From: Otatea glauca
Lineage: Eukaryota > Streptophyta > Magnoliopsida > Poales > Poaceae
DNA length: 64,000 bases
Direction of reading: 5' to 3'
NCBI GenBank assembly: GCA_036346275.1
Contig: CM070728.1
Coordinates: 16,888,723-16,952,722, forward strand
The notes under the pieces were generated by a model. That model was not told where the DNA came from. It did no database searches and saw only the letters and a list, made by a program, of their open reading frames with translations. This document shows, in pieces, positions 50,378 through 62,264 of this stretch. The translations under genes and the position numbers were made by a program. How positions within the stretch are numbered: position 1 is the stretch's first letter; the number at the start of each line of letters is the position of its first letter.

Positions 50378-50500
50378 CAAAGAAAATAAAAAAAAAAGCT
50401 GGAGAGTGGATTCCACGCTTGTTCTCGCCGGTAATTGGGTCAATAACAGATATTAATTCTAAACGTGAATTTTAGAATGGCCAAGGATAAAATATTGTTC
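50378..50500 (+). repeat. Direct repeat copy B, about 123 bp
   Basis: Second copy of the repeat at 49635-49754, same orientation, about 620 bp downstream. The pair does not have TG...CA ends, so I do not call LTRs. Confidence 0.85.
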
Positions 50501-51696
50501 GATATCTAAGATTAGAGACATAAGAACCCTGTTAGTATGAGAATCAAATTCGCCTAGAATGTACCATGGTACTAATAAGTGGTACAGATTTGGTGCGATC
50601 ATCATTGGATTCTGTTGTTGCCCACTAAATATCTCTGAAACCCTTATTCAGCGAGAGAAGAATTTCTTGAAATCATAACACTACCACATATGAAAGCAAC
50701 CGACGCTAGCAAGCGACTTGTTCGATCTTCGGATGAATTTTGTCTATCGTCTTGGAACTTCTTCGCCTGCCACTTTAGCTTGTTCCTGTGATTTGACTAC
50801 CCGCACAATTCCTCCGCTTTCTCCTCTGTGTTGCACATTTTAGGTCACAGATCATGCATCTAGTTGCCTTTTCGATGGGATCCTGTGTCCAATCGTTTCC
50901 ACTAATCCAGTCTATGAATCCTCTAAAAGTAATTCTTTTCTCCCTGATCATAAACAGTCCAGCCGCCGATGCCTTTAATGATCTACTGTTATTTGGTCTT
51001 GCATGCGTGCATGAGCCGTAAGTCTGTAGTTATCACTTATCAGTGCAATGCAGAGTTGCACATGTGGATTGAACATAAGATTTAGCAAATGGGAACTTGT
51101 GTTCATCCCTAATCCAAATCGAATTGAGAATAGTATTATACATTGTGGCACGAGTTGATTCTGGCCTTAGTGGATCGAAGGCAGCCGCCAGGGAACTATT
51201 TCATGTGGGCAGCCAAGAACAAGCATGTTGCATGTGCATCCAATATAATTCGGATCACTATGGAGTATGGAGAACACTGTTTAAGAGCAGACGAGAAATC
51301 ATGGGATTAGCTTGCATCTTTTCCACTGGTGGGTTGAAAATTGCATCCACTCAAATCTCCTCCTATGCCATTCAATTGGAACCGAGTTATATTTTAAAGG
51401 AAAAAGTCCTATTTATCCTATCTGTTTTCATGCAAGTCTAAATTGAACCATCTGCTACAAAAACTAGTTATTTAACACCCCTCAACTTTGAAACCGGTAC
51501 AAATTGCCCCTCGATAGTGGTATTCAAAGTGATTTAGCCTCTTTGGCTGCTTATGTGGCATCCGAATCAATGTTAAGACAATAAATTAAAGTGGAACTCA
51601 CTAGAGTGAAGAGAAGAGAGATAAAGATCAGGGAGAGAGAAGAAAGGGAGGGAGAAAAAATATTTCTGTTGTTTATTTGTTAATCAACTTGGTGAC
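50501..51696. other. No gene recognised
   Basis: Mixed sequence. The part at 51470-51560 (CACCCCTCAACTTTGAAACC) resembles a repeat phrase common in grass intergenic DNA. The frame at 51097-51441 shows no known domain. Confidence 0.4.
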
Positions 51697-53400
51697 TCAC
51701 CATGTGAGGTGGCTTGCTGCAGCAAATGGAGCCCAATTGGATGTCACGTAAGGACAAACACAATGAGAGTGTCCCTCTATGCCGACGATGACCTTGTTTC
51801 TCAACCTAGAAAGGACATAACTAGAAGCAGTAGTTGCCATTTTGAAGAAATTAGGAAATGCCTCGAGTCTGCAAGTAAACTCGGACAAGAACTCGACTGC
51901 CACCATAAGATGCCAACATATTGACCTTCGAGCTGTCATGGAGCCGTTTACGGGAGCCCGGGTTAGCTTCCCGATCAAGTACCTTGGCTTATCGCTAACC
52001 TTGGAGAAATTGCACCGGAATGATCTATAGCCAATACATGATAAGGCAACAAGAAGATTAACGGGTTGGCAACTGCGACCTATTGCCAGGAGAGCGACTA
52101 GCACTCATAAAATCAATCCTTAGGTCACTACCAACATACTTACAGCATTGAGACCACAAAAAAAATCCCTAAAGGATTTCAATAAAGTTAGACAAAATTC
52201 CCTGTAGGCAGCAACCGGAGACACATAAGGAGGGAAACGCAAAGTCAATTGGAACAAAGTTTGTCACCCGATAGAGCTAGGGGGATTGAGATTCTTAGAC
52301 CTAGATAAATTTGCAACAACACTAAAGACTTAGATGGCTTTGGTATGAATGGAAAACTCCCCAAAAGCCCTAGGTAGGATTACCAACGCCTTGTGACAAT
52401 AGGGGCAAAACATTCTTTGCAGCGGCTACCAAGGTAACGATAGGAAATGGGCACAAAGCAAAGTTTTGAACCTCTCCTTGGATCAATGGTTTGGTACTAT
52501 GCTCATTGGCCCCAATACTGTACGAACACTCAAAGAAGAAAGAACAGGACAGTCGTATATGCTATCCAAGACATGAACGGGATACGAGATATCCACCATT
52601 GTCTTACCTTTGATTTGTTAGTTGAATATATTGGTCTATAGGGCAAGGTGTGGAGGATTAAAATCAACCCGGACATTGAGGATGAGATTCAATGGAGGTT
52701 AGCAATAGATGGAGCATACTCAACGCCATCAACCTATTGAGCATAGTTCCTAGGACTAGTTCAAACCCCCTACCAAACTATCATTTGGAAAGTTTGGGCA
52801 CCCTCACGCTGCAAGATTTTTGCTTGGTTGATGATACAAGATAGAATATGGACAACTCAGAGATTGCAGCTTCAAGGATGGCCAAACCAGTACTTTTACC
52901 GAATGTGCAATAGAAACCTTGAAATCATAACACACCTCTTCATCGACCGTCCAACAATCCAGCAAATGTGGACCAAAATAGCTCAATGGCTCCACCTACG
53001 GATGTTTGATACAACAAACTGGGAGCTGAGACAATGACAACTGAGGATTGGTGGCTCAAACGGATCCAATCCCTACCAAATTTCACAAAGGTCGCAAGCA
53101 CGCTAACCATCCTTATTTTCTGGCAATGGTGGAAAGAGAGAAATAGACGTGTCTTCCAAAACAAAATATCGACGCACCGTGAAATCCTAGCTCTCATCAA
53201 GGACAAGGCTAAGCTTTGGGACATGGCTAGAGCAAAACGATTAAAAGAGTTAACAACAAAAGTAAACAACGCCAAGTAGAAATCAGTGCCAAGCTATTTC
53301 TAGTCCCACCAGCCTCTCTCTCCTATAAAGAGCACCATCCTTTTCACCACAAGCGTAGCTTGTGCTACTTGTAAAACATCTGTAAATTGTTTCTATGCCC
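51697..53400 (+). pseudogene. LINE (L1-type) reverse transcriptase remnant, 5'-truncated
   Basis: The reverse transcriptase core SLYADDDLVSQP (51771-51806) carries the catalytic YADD. Next come LGNASSLQVNSDKN and FPIKYLGLSLTLEKLHRNDL, then RLTGW and KVCHPIELGGLRFLDLDKF, all in the order of plant L1 ORF2. The C-terminal zinc-binding region follows with KVWAPSRCKIFAWLMIQDR, THLFIDRPTIQQMW and WWKERNRRVFQ, ending near 53279. Frame changes and stops interrupt it throughout, and the endonuclease and most of the polymerase N-terminus are missing, as expected of 5'-truncated LINE insertions. The remaining 120 bp resembles a 3' UTR; no clean poly(A) tail is seen. Confidence 0.88.
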
Positions 53401-54166
53401 TCTAATATATGCCCCCAACAATTGCTGGTTTTTCAAAACGTAAGGAAAAAACACAACTAATACAACTGACCGTAATTTTTCATCTACTTTCATCAATTTC
53501 GGTCTTTCTATTACTAGTAAAGAAAAGGAAATCAATGCATGCTATCCTATAGAAACATTTTTTAAGAGCCTTATATATACATTTTTCCCATCCAAGTTTT
53601 CAAAATTAAGTACAAGTCCCTGTAATTTTAATGAAAATTCCTCTAATTCGTGCTTCGGACTTTATGTCGTCAGTTGAACAGCAAGTGATCATTTTCGTGA
53701 ACAGAAGTCATTTCTTCTCAAAGAGAGAAACAAAAGCACAAACATAAAGAGAGAAACAAAAGCACAAACATAATAGACCGTATGATACAACATTTTCAAT
53801 GTATCCCTAACAGTGGCAGGCAAGGTAGCTAATGGAACCATAAATTTGGCAACATGAATGCATAATGCACCGCAATTGGGATCTCGACCTCCAGCATATC
53901 ATCTCGAGCTGACGGGGAGCTCTCTTTTTCTTTCACTCACTCATGGTCTCCAGGCAACTTTGCCTGGAAGAAGATGGTGCATTGGTGCCTCCTCAAAGCA
54001 AGATATGTATATCCACCAATTTTTGTGGATGCCATTAATCTCATTTTTGATATGCAAATCTGCTAAAAAAATGAATAAAGTGTTGGCACGAGAATGATTA
54101 AATGTATTTTGTCTTGAGCATGATACACTCATTCTCATTGTGTCTAAAAACCTTCGCTTCGCTATA
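53401..54166. other. No gene; one short tandem duplication
   Basis: At 53718-53772 a unit of about 26 bp, AGAGAGAAACAAAAGCACAA plus ACAT, is duplicated in tandem. Nothing else is recognised. Confidence 0.5.
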
Positions 54167-54400
54167 GACTCGGAGTATCTGTTTCAATATATTTGTCCAT
54201 TAAAGAAATATAGAGTGTAGTTATGGTAACTTTTTCACTCTCTACCCCCACTTAAATGCTTTGGAAGAGGTTAAGTAGTTGTGGTATGTCATTTAATAAG
54301 GGTATATATGGATATTTCTCATTAACTATCTCTTTGGTTTAGTGTTTCTTTGGTCCGTACATATGGTCAACTGTGGATAAATATTATGAAACTGAGGGAG
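54167..54400. mobile_element. Probable Stowaway-like MITE, decayed
   Basis: The right end, reversed, is CTCCCTCAGTTTCATAATAT with TA beyond it. The left end GACTCGGAGTATCTGTTTCA plus ATATATTTGTCC matches it with mismatches, preceded by TA. Left boundary approximate. Confidence 0.55.
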
Positions 54401-54402
54401 TA

Positions 54403-56603
54403 TCTTAAAAAGTTACCTCCAGCTAGGCCAACTCTTTTGTACTATTATGCTAGAGTCAGGAGTTAACTCTGCAAAAAATCCAAACCAAGAATGTGGTAAG
54501 AACTAATGGATGTCCCATAATCAGAAAGTGATCTTTCTTATTGTACCTACCGCATTTCACTACTTTTCTGAAACGCAGACACAGTTTATCTGCATTTCAC
54601 GGTCCATCTGCCTACGAAGTCCAATCACATGAGCTTTTATCCACGACACAGCATCCAATTCTTTTTCTTCGAGTACACAATTAGAATCCCATCTGTATAG
54701 GGCTTCCCAGAAATGCTAGGCGATAAAGTGAACCATATTTGGCAAACAAAAACATTAACGACCCAGGTCAGGTGTTTCTGTCTCACACTCACACTCAGCT
54801 TATATTCTTTCACCGTCTCATGACATGACCTTGTTGCAAGAATGGCGAATGCACAGATCGAGTCCGAAGAATATGTCTGGGTAAAAGAGAAGGGGAGGAG
54901 AATAATCAGAGACATACCTCCAACCAAGCAAAGCCAGAAACATCGAAGAAACGGATTCGTGCCTCACGCAGGATTGATTTATTCGGTGCTAGCATGACAT
55001 TGAGTGAGTACATCATCAAATGGAATAAAGCGATACCAATCAGAAGAAGTTGATAACAAGAACTGACCAAGTGGCACTTTTAACTTTCACATAGTTAATT
55101 TGCAGAATGCCAAGAATCCCAATTCTCGGGATTATCTTCGCATTTTTCCTTTTTAAAAAAGAATTATCTTTACTTTGTAATTAAGTCATGTTTGACATAC
55201 TAACAAGACTTGAAACTGCTTAGAGGTACAAAGAGAACAAATAATAGGCATATGGACATCAATACCCCGTACCTTCTTAATGCCAAGATACGCATCTCTC
55301 TTGTGTATTCTCGAAAAAGAAACGTATTCGCCGGTTGAACTACACACCGGCTGTTGCCTTCAGATCTTATTTTCCTTTGATGCCCACTCCTTTATAACTA
55401 GCACCCACAAACAAAATCGGTCACTGTTCCGGTTCACAAAAGCAAGATCTTTTTATTTTGAAAAATACAAAAGCTAGATCTTTGAGCCACATAAACGTAT
55501 ATACATGACAATATATACAAAAAAACCGAAAACGACGCATTCGACAGGGGCATCACAAGAGGCAAAAACAAACTAATAAAGGAGGCTAGCAACTGCTTTA
55601 TAGAATATAATTCGTGGTGGTGGTGGTTAAGCGTCTTATTAGTGGCTCTCGGTGCCGCAGCTGCCACTCTGATAGAACGGGAGCCCAACCAGCTATCCAT
55701 TTCAGCCAGTAAGGCAGACAAACCCCACGGCTCTGCCCCTGCAAGGTGGGGCCAGTGGAGTGGACGGTCGCTTCGATCATCCAAAGGCTCTGTTTAGATG
55801 GCTTCACCTTCGGCTTTTCCCAACCGGAAGCTAAAAATTGTCTTAAATAGCTGGGTTTTCTGCAGTCAAAAACTAAAAACTTCATATAGCTTCGATGGGT
55901 TGGGTTCTAACTTTACCGTTAGAGTTGGAGAATCCCACCATTCTTACCTCTATTTCTGACTTACACTCCACACACCTAAAAGTCAGATTGCTAAATATTA
56001 AACCTCCTCAGCTCAACCGTTTAACTGTATAGTCTTTCAGTCATATATCTAACCGAAAATTACTTATCAAAAAAGCTACCGCTGTACTGAATATGACCAA
56101 AATGTTTAATGCCCTTGCTTTTGCAAAGCGAGCAGCTCCGATGGCGTCACCTTTCCGACCCAATTGACAGCCGCTGCTGCCACAAATAGAGCAACAGCAT
56201 TCCGGCTTAGTGGACAATGCAGAGTTGCAGATGCATGCGTGTCAGTCATATGCTGAGCTTATTGCTTTGGGTACACGACTATGTGCCCAGGTAGTAAACG
56301 TGGTTTCTATCGTTGTCTTGAGGTGTGCCTTCGTCGAATCACTTCCAAAATTCCCACGATGTTTAAAGAAAATCAATTAAAATAGATAGACTTAGTTTTG
56401 TTGTTATTTCACTGTTTTCTGCTTTCTCCTTCTTTTTCTCTCGGAATTATTTTTAGTTATCAAATAAAGGTTTGATAGAGGCCTCCTATCCTGTTTTCAC
56501 TTGATTTTTTTATGTGTTTTAGTTGTCATATAAAGGTGTAGGGGCCCTTCTCCTGTTTCAAATTTCTTAAAAAAAAAGAGAAAAACCTAAAGAGGATCAG
56601 AGA
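54403..56603. other. No gene recognised
   Basis: About 2.2 kb of mixed sequence. A GGCTCTGTTTAGATGGCTTC phrase at 55787 looks like the start of a MITE but I could not place its other end. Minus-strand frames at 55434-55885 have no known domain. Confidence 0.4.
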
Positions 56604-59600
56604 TGAAATTGGGACCCGAATATATAAATTCGACTATCTATGTATAATGCATTAATTTAGGATCATACCAGTGCATACAGTGACAACATAGAGGTAATAT
56701 CAAACTCATACACAGCGGAATAATAATAAACGACTAAATTTATTAAATAAAATAGATAGTTTGGCAACCTTATGGTCAACTTTACATTTATTAGACCTCA
56801 AAGGGTTTAATCACAAAGAAACTGCATTGGAATGGACACTTTAGCAGACAACACATCGACCTGCCACAGGCAATCGACAAGACACGATCCCTAATAACTC
56901 GCTTCCTCTTAAAACTCCTCCGTAGCTAGTGTTGATTCCTCTTTAACTGATTAATTTATTATTATAAGGGTGAGTACATAAAGCACTCAACAAGTTGTGC
57001 ACAAAATACAATCTAGTATAACTATATGCAAGGCTTAATCTAAAGAGATGGTTATCATAACTATTTTGCAATAAAGCAACACTTTCAATTGAATGCTATA
57101 AATAGATTGAAATAAAAGGTAAAACAAATACAATAATAACAATAATCTTAAATATTTCTCAAGTTAAATTGGCACACGGTCTAAACTAATTCTATTACTT
57201 CTATTGGTACACAGCCTTCGATTCCAAGTTTAGTTTTTAATAAAATCTTACCCTTGTATGAAATTCCCGAGCATTGTCTATAACCGAGAACACAACTATT
57301 CGAATAGGTTGTACACTCTATAAAAGTTATATACTTTACCCACAAGATATGATCAATCTTATAATATCAGCCATTACACATACCTATCGATGTGCGACTA
57401 AGAAGACCATAACAAACCTTTTGAAAAATCTAACTGAACATAGACATTTTCGATAAGCCTGATCTCACTATTCCACCCTCAGACAGAGCAGAAGAACATG
57501 AGGGACTCATTGTTGGACTAAGAACAAATACTATTCAAGATGTGGAGCCTTCGCAAGCACACAAGCTTAGTCTTCCATTTAAGATATCATATGTTAAGAC
57601 TCGCTAACTGACTGAGCTAGGTTTGTCCCATTACAGACATGTGGTTATATATGTTAGCCTAATTCAGGCTTACAAGTTTAAGTCCTTAACTGAAAGAGGC
57701 AAGACTTACAATTATTCTCAGTAACCGAATCAATCCATTCACACATACACTAACCCAATGTCACACAAGCCTATCATATCCTCTTACCACTTAGCTCAAT
57801 TTAAATCATTTACCATCTCAGTTGATTATTGTGTGACACATTCCATCAACAACATCATCATCATTGTGTGACAACACATAACACACACTTTTTTTCACAA
57901 ATATGTTTCATAGATAATTAGTCAAATTTGAATTTGCACATTCAAAAGATACCAATTATTCGCGGCATGGCTAAGCAAACCACTTCACGCTCTAACCAAC
58001 CCACGTTGGTATATATTAGTAACCAACTAATAATTATCCATAAGATGACAAATGATCATGACATAACAAATGACAGAGTATGTATAATTCAAATGGGTTG
58101 AATAACTAACTCCCAAACTATTGAAACAATTTATAATTTAAAATATCATGCAATATGTTAAAAAAATAGCATTTGTAAAACTGGGTTCAATATGATCAAA
58201 GCACAACTTGCATTGGAATAAATCTTGATCTTGACCTTGATCAACTCTTCACCCTCAAACACTCCTGGCACTTTAATGTCTAACCAAAACGAACAGCAAG
58301 GAACAAAATAAATACAAATAAGAGACAAGACCAACTCTAAAAATCAAATAAAATATACTAGAATATAGGGCTTGATTTTAGATGATTTTAGGAATTTGAA
58401 CGGACTCAAACAGAGTTTGTATGAAAGAGAATAGACTCTCGAAAGATTTATTGAACAAATAAATAATGAAAAAAAGAGAGATAAATGAGAATATTCCTTT
58501 CCGAGAGACCGGCATATGGACCCAGGTGATTTTTTGATTTTATAATTAGTTTTCGAAATTCAAAAATTAATCAGAGGCTGACATGTGGACCCTTGGTCTA
58601 TAGACCAAGTTCGCGGACATAGTGCATAGTCCACGATGGACACGACGCACGGCTTGACACTCTTGTATGCGAACCCCACATGTCATAGACACGGCTCACG
58701 AAGAATAAGTATATTTTGGTTTTAATCTGCTTCTATGCTTGCGTGGCTGCTGACCTAGCTCCTTTGGCACCAACATGGCTTCCCATGTCGGCAACCAACG
58801 CTGGGGACGAAGACGGTGAGCGGCGGCGCTCTCCAGTGAACAGCTATTTAGCGAACGATAGCACAGCTAAGCCTTCAGGTTAGCGCAAACTGACGCGGAA
58901 CAAAATGTGAACACGAAGTATAGCAGCACGAGGACCAATGGTCATCATCAACAAGACGCATCAAAGAAATCGTGACGGAGACCTCTGGCGAGCCTCGAAA
59001 CTTCAAAAATAGCTCCCCTGGACCACCAGGTCGTACCTCTAGTATGAACTCAACAAGGTGAATAAGATGACACAAACATCGTAGCAAATGGCAACCTCTA
59101 GCGACGGCGACGACTACGAAGGCGGCGACGACGACAAGCTCTACGGCGGCACTGACCTCCAGCAACGCTACGATGATAAGAAGGTGTGCACCAGGTAGAA
59201 CATAGCAAGGTGAAGCTAGGGATGTAGACCAAGAAGACAGAGACGCACCGACAGCGGCATAATCCGACGAGAACCTTGACAATGGTGCTCATGGAAAACC
59301 TTGAAATCCAGCGCAACAATGGCAAATCTTGCTGTTTGAGGGTAGGGCTTTGGATGAGGAAACCTAGGCGACGTTAGTGCCCTCTTTATATTGGCCTCGG
59401 TGTGCGTGTAGCGCCCAATACGCGACGGAGTTAGTGGCACGCATACAACACAGACTCTAAGTCCAACTTGGAGACGAAGAAAAATGTTTTGACAAGTAGG
59501 CCCCACCTATCAGCGACACACCTCGCGAGCTGGGTTGCGCACAAAGATGGGCTCGGACTAGGCTAAAAGCTTGGGCCGGTTGGGCTGACTTTCAACCCAA

Positions 59601-60433
59601 GTATATTTCCAATATTTTAATTTAGTTTTCCTTTTTAGAAAATATAGAAAATACAAAAGAGCTCCAAATAAATAGTAATTACATTTGAAAATTCCCAAAA
59701 AATCTAAAAAAATAGTTCCAAGCACTAGAAATGACAGTTTTACCCATGGGTTTGGATACCCACGGGTACCCAACCCGATAAGGACGGGCATGGATAGCAC
59801 TTCAGACCCATGAGTTTTCGGGTTTAGGTACTCGACAATATCATAGGATAGGTGTGGATGCTAATTTGTACCCATGGATACACAATGGGTATCCTATGGT
59901 ATGCAGGCCAAACATACCTAATGGATATATATCCTATGAGTTTCAATGGGTACCCTATAACGTGTGAGCCATAGGTACCCAATGGGTATCCTATAACATG
60001 TGGGCCATAGATATCCAATGAGTTCTAATGGGTATCCTATGATATGGGTACCTAATAGGTATCCTATGACAATGTATATAATATACTACCCATGGGTATC
60101 CATTGGGTATCAGATACCTATCGGGTTCGGACGTAGGCACAGATCTGTGTCCGTGAAGCTTGGTGGGTTCGGATGGGCGGCACGTGTTCGGGTTCGGGTG
60201 GCGGGTTTGAGGCAGTCGTACCCAGAGATATCTACCTGATTGCCATCCCTACCAAGCACAAAGAACCCAAATAAAATAATTTTTACCAATTTTTCACTTG
60301 ATCATTAATCATATTAAATTTTTTATTTAAGAAAGTCCTATATTAAGCTTTAATTATAAAATAAAATGGTGAAAAATTTTAGAGAGCTAAAGTACAAAAA
60401 AAAAATCAAAGAGGCAAAAATTGATATGTTACA
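56604..60433 (-). mobile_element. Second, older copy of the 3-kb LTR, interrupted
   Basis: Aligns in order with the solo LTR at 42955-46108. Shared landmarks are GGGACCCGAATATATAAAT versus GGAACCTAAATATACAAAT, the CATACACAGCG block, CACAAGATAT, AAACTGGGTTCAA.ATGATCAAAG, and the terminal AAAAATTG.TATGTTACA ending at 60433. A hAT MITE splits its right part. I see no 5-bp duplication (flanks AGAGA and TGCAT), so it is eroded or was formed by recombination. No internal gag-pol. Confidence 0.7.
59726..60251. mobile_element. hAT MITE of the TAGGGATGGCA type, 526 bp
   Basis: Perfect 8-bp duplication CCAAGCAC (59718-59725 and 60252-60259). Ends TAGAAATGACAG and, reversed, TAGGGATGGCAATC. The interior is full of short repeats of TACCCATGGGTA, CAATGGGTATCC and TATCCTATG. 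Its ends and internal repeat style resemble the element at 29124-29752. Confidence 0.85.
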
Positions 60434-61522
60434 TGCATGCTGCACCTCATCCGCCAATCTGGGTACGTGGGGTCATCCTTGTTTGTGGTAAGGAAAAATC
60501 CTCTAAAAATGATTGAATGGTCAAATCTGCCATGGCTTTTGCAGACTGTGCCACACTACCTCTACAGCTACTGTAATAAGTGCTGTATTAGCTACTAAGA
60601 TAAGACAATACAAGCAAATTTTGTTAGTATTCAGTAGAAAATGTCTTTGGAAATGGTACCCCTATTGTTGCCTTTGAGCAAAGCCATGGGTTATAATATA
60701 GCACCATGTAAGAGTATGATGAATAATCTTAATTTACCATTTTAGATTAACTGCTACAAAACTAGCATCCGACTGCTATAACAATGCATCACAGTACACA
60801 CGCCAAAGTGCTACAGTATCCACAAAACCTCTAGAAACTATAGCGTCATGCTTTTCTTTCAAACATCAAAAGGCAGGAGATACCAATCCGTCGTGTACCT
60901 CCATGCTAGTGATCCAAAGTTGGTTACTAATCAAAGCACTTGTGAACAAACTCTTAGGTGTCGGACTTGCACAGTGCATACTGGCACATGTAAAAATTCT
61001 AAATTGCTGATGCCAAGAGCCGATCTACTTCATCCTCTAGTGGCCTAACAATTTATGTTCGTTTATTCCCACAGTGGCTACAGTAGGTAAAGCTATCTAC
61101 CTGTCCATCCATCAAGCAGCTGTCCCTGGACTTCATGCCACTCTTACTAGGTACAAGCTAGAATTTTTATCTGAAAACTAATGTGTGTGATGAGAAAAGC
61201 CAAAGGGCGAGCATCTAAAGGGGGAGAACCGGAGAATACATGAAAGCAAGGTTTGGCCTGGATGAACAGGAATAAAATTTACCGTAGACAAGACTACTCA
61301 CGCAAGTCAAAGTCATGGATGCAAGAAAAAGAGGGAAAAGAAAACTGCAATATAATGTTCTCTTTGAAAAGCAAAGATAGAGAGGTAGAAGATTAATCCA
61401 CAACTACACAAGGCTTATTGTTTGGATATAGCTGCTCACGAAAGGCGAAAGCTCACTCCTCATGGCCATACACCAAATCGACAAAACTAGCGACCAAGTA
61501 CTACAAAAATAAAGAGGGATGG
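60434..61522. other. Upstream region of the bZIP gene
   Basis: About 1.1 kb without recognisable genes or elements. Confidence 0.4.
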
Positions 61523-61606
61523 AGAGGGGAGAGAGAGAGAGAGAAGGTGGCCTCTCTCTCTCTCTCTGGTCTTAGGCAAGCGAAGTCGCCTTTGCCGCAC
61601 TATAAA
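61523..61606 (+). promoter_or_regulatory. bZIP promoter: GA/CT mirror tract and TATA box
   Basis: A (GA)n run (about 61523-61545) is followed, after GGTGGC, by a (CT)n run to about 61567, so the two arms are complementary. CTATAAAATCC at about 61600-61610 is a good TATA box, about 145 bp before the ATG. The expected leader (about 61630-61748) has no ATG. GA repeats are known binding sites for plant BPC/GAGA-binding proteins. Confidence 0.65.
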
Positions 61607-61748
61607 ATCCTTCACCAACCCAGTGCCTCCGCTCAGCCAGAGCAAAACCATCAAGAAGCGGAACCAAAACCAAATTAACCACATCTACTCCTGGCTCTCT
61701 AAGTTGAGGTCTCCACTCTCCACTAATTAGCAAACAAGTGAAACAGCC

Positions 61749-62264
61749 ATGCTGCGCCATTACCATGGCGAAGTGGCCAGCCTGCACTGCCTCAACCCGC
61801 CATTCCACACTCACTACCACAGCAACATGATCACCATGACGCCCCCTCCGTTCCACTTCTCAGCAGCTACCTACGAGCCTATACAGGAAGCAACGACTGT
61901 TGTCGGCAATAGCTTGGCTGGCTCCGGCTGTGCCGATGACGGCTACGGCAGGGTGGCGGCAGAGGAGGAGCGGAGGCGACGGAGGATGATCTCCAACCGG
62001 GAGTCGGCGAGGCGGTCGCGCATGCGCAAGCAGCGGCAGCTCAGCGAGCTGTGGGCGCAGGTCGTCCACCTGCGCGACGCCAACCGCCGCCTCCTTGACG
62101 AGCTCAACGGCGCAATGAGGAGCTGCAGCGACGTACACTGCGAGAACGCCCGGCTCAAGAACGAGAAGGCCGAGCTCGACACCAAGCTCGAGCACCTCAT
62201 GCAAGCAAAGACGAACACGTCGTCGAGCTCCTCAGAGCCATGCAAAAATAGTACCACTGAATAA
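61749..62264 (+). CDS. bZIP transcription factor, group S-like, intronless
   Basis: Nuclear DNA-binding protein expected to dimerise and bind ACGT-core elements. The single 171-codon frame starts MLRHYHGEVAS, just after the TATA-led leader. The bZIP domain lies at residues about 75-150. The basic region RRRRMISNRESARRSRMRKQ has the invariant N83-x7-R91, and the zipper begins at L101 nine residues later, as the family rule requires. Heptad positions are L101, L108, L115, A122, V129, L136, L143 and L150. Small size, lack of introns and the QLSELWAQVVHLR sequence point to group S (bZIP42/43-like). The N-terminus is His/Pro-rich and the tail is Ser-rich. The sucrose-control upstream ORF of some S1 members is absent. 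A second Met at 27 could also initiate. No defects. Confidence 0.93.
   Translation: MLRHYHGEVASLHCLNPPFHTHYHSNMITMTPPPFHFSAATYEPIQEATTVVGNSLAGSGCADDGYGRVAAEEERRRRRMISNRESARRSRMRKQRQLSELWAQVVHLRDANRRLLDELNGAMRSCSDVHCENARLKNEKAELDTKLEHLMQAKTNTSSSSSEPCKNSTTE

Noticed and set aside
49635..50500. Direct repeats as LTRs of a tiny retroelement
   Set aside because: No TG...CA ends, no target duplication and no primer-binding site.
58875..59506. Minus-strand frames of 96-135 codons
   Set aside because: They lie inside the second LTR copy and match the GC-rich LTR segment, not a gene.
42955..60433. A single 17-kb LTR retrotransposon with two long LTRs
   Set aside because: The first LTR has its own CAATA duplication on both sides, and no gag-pol lies between; two separate copies fit better.
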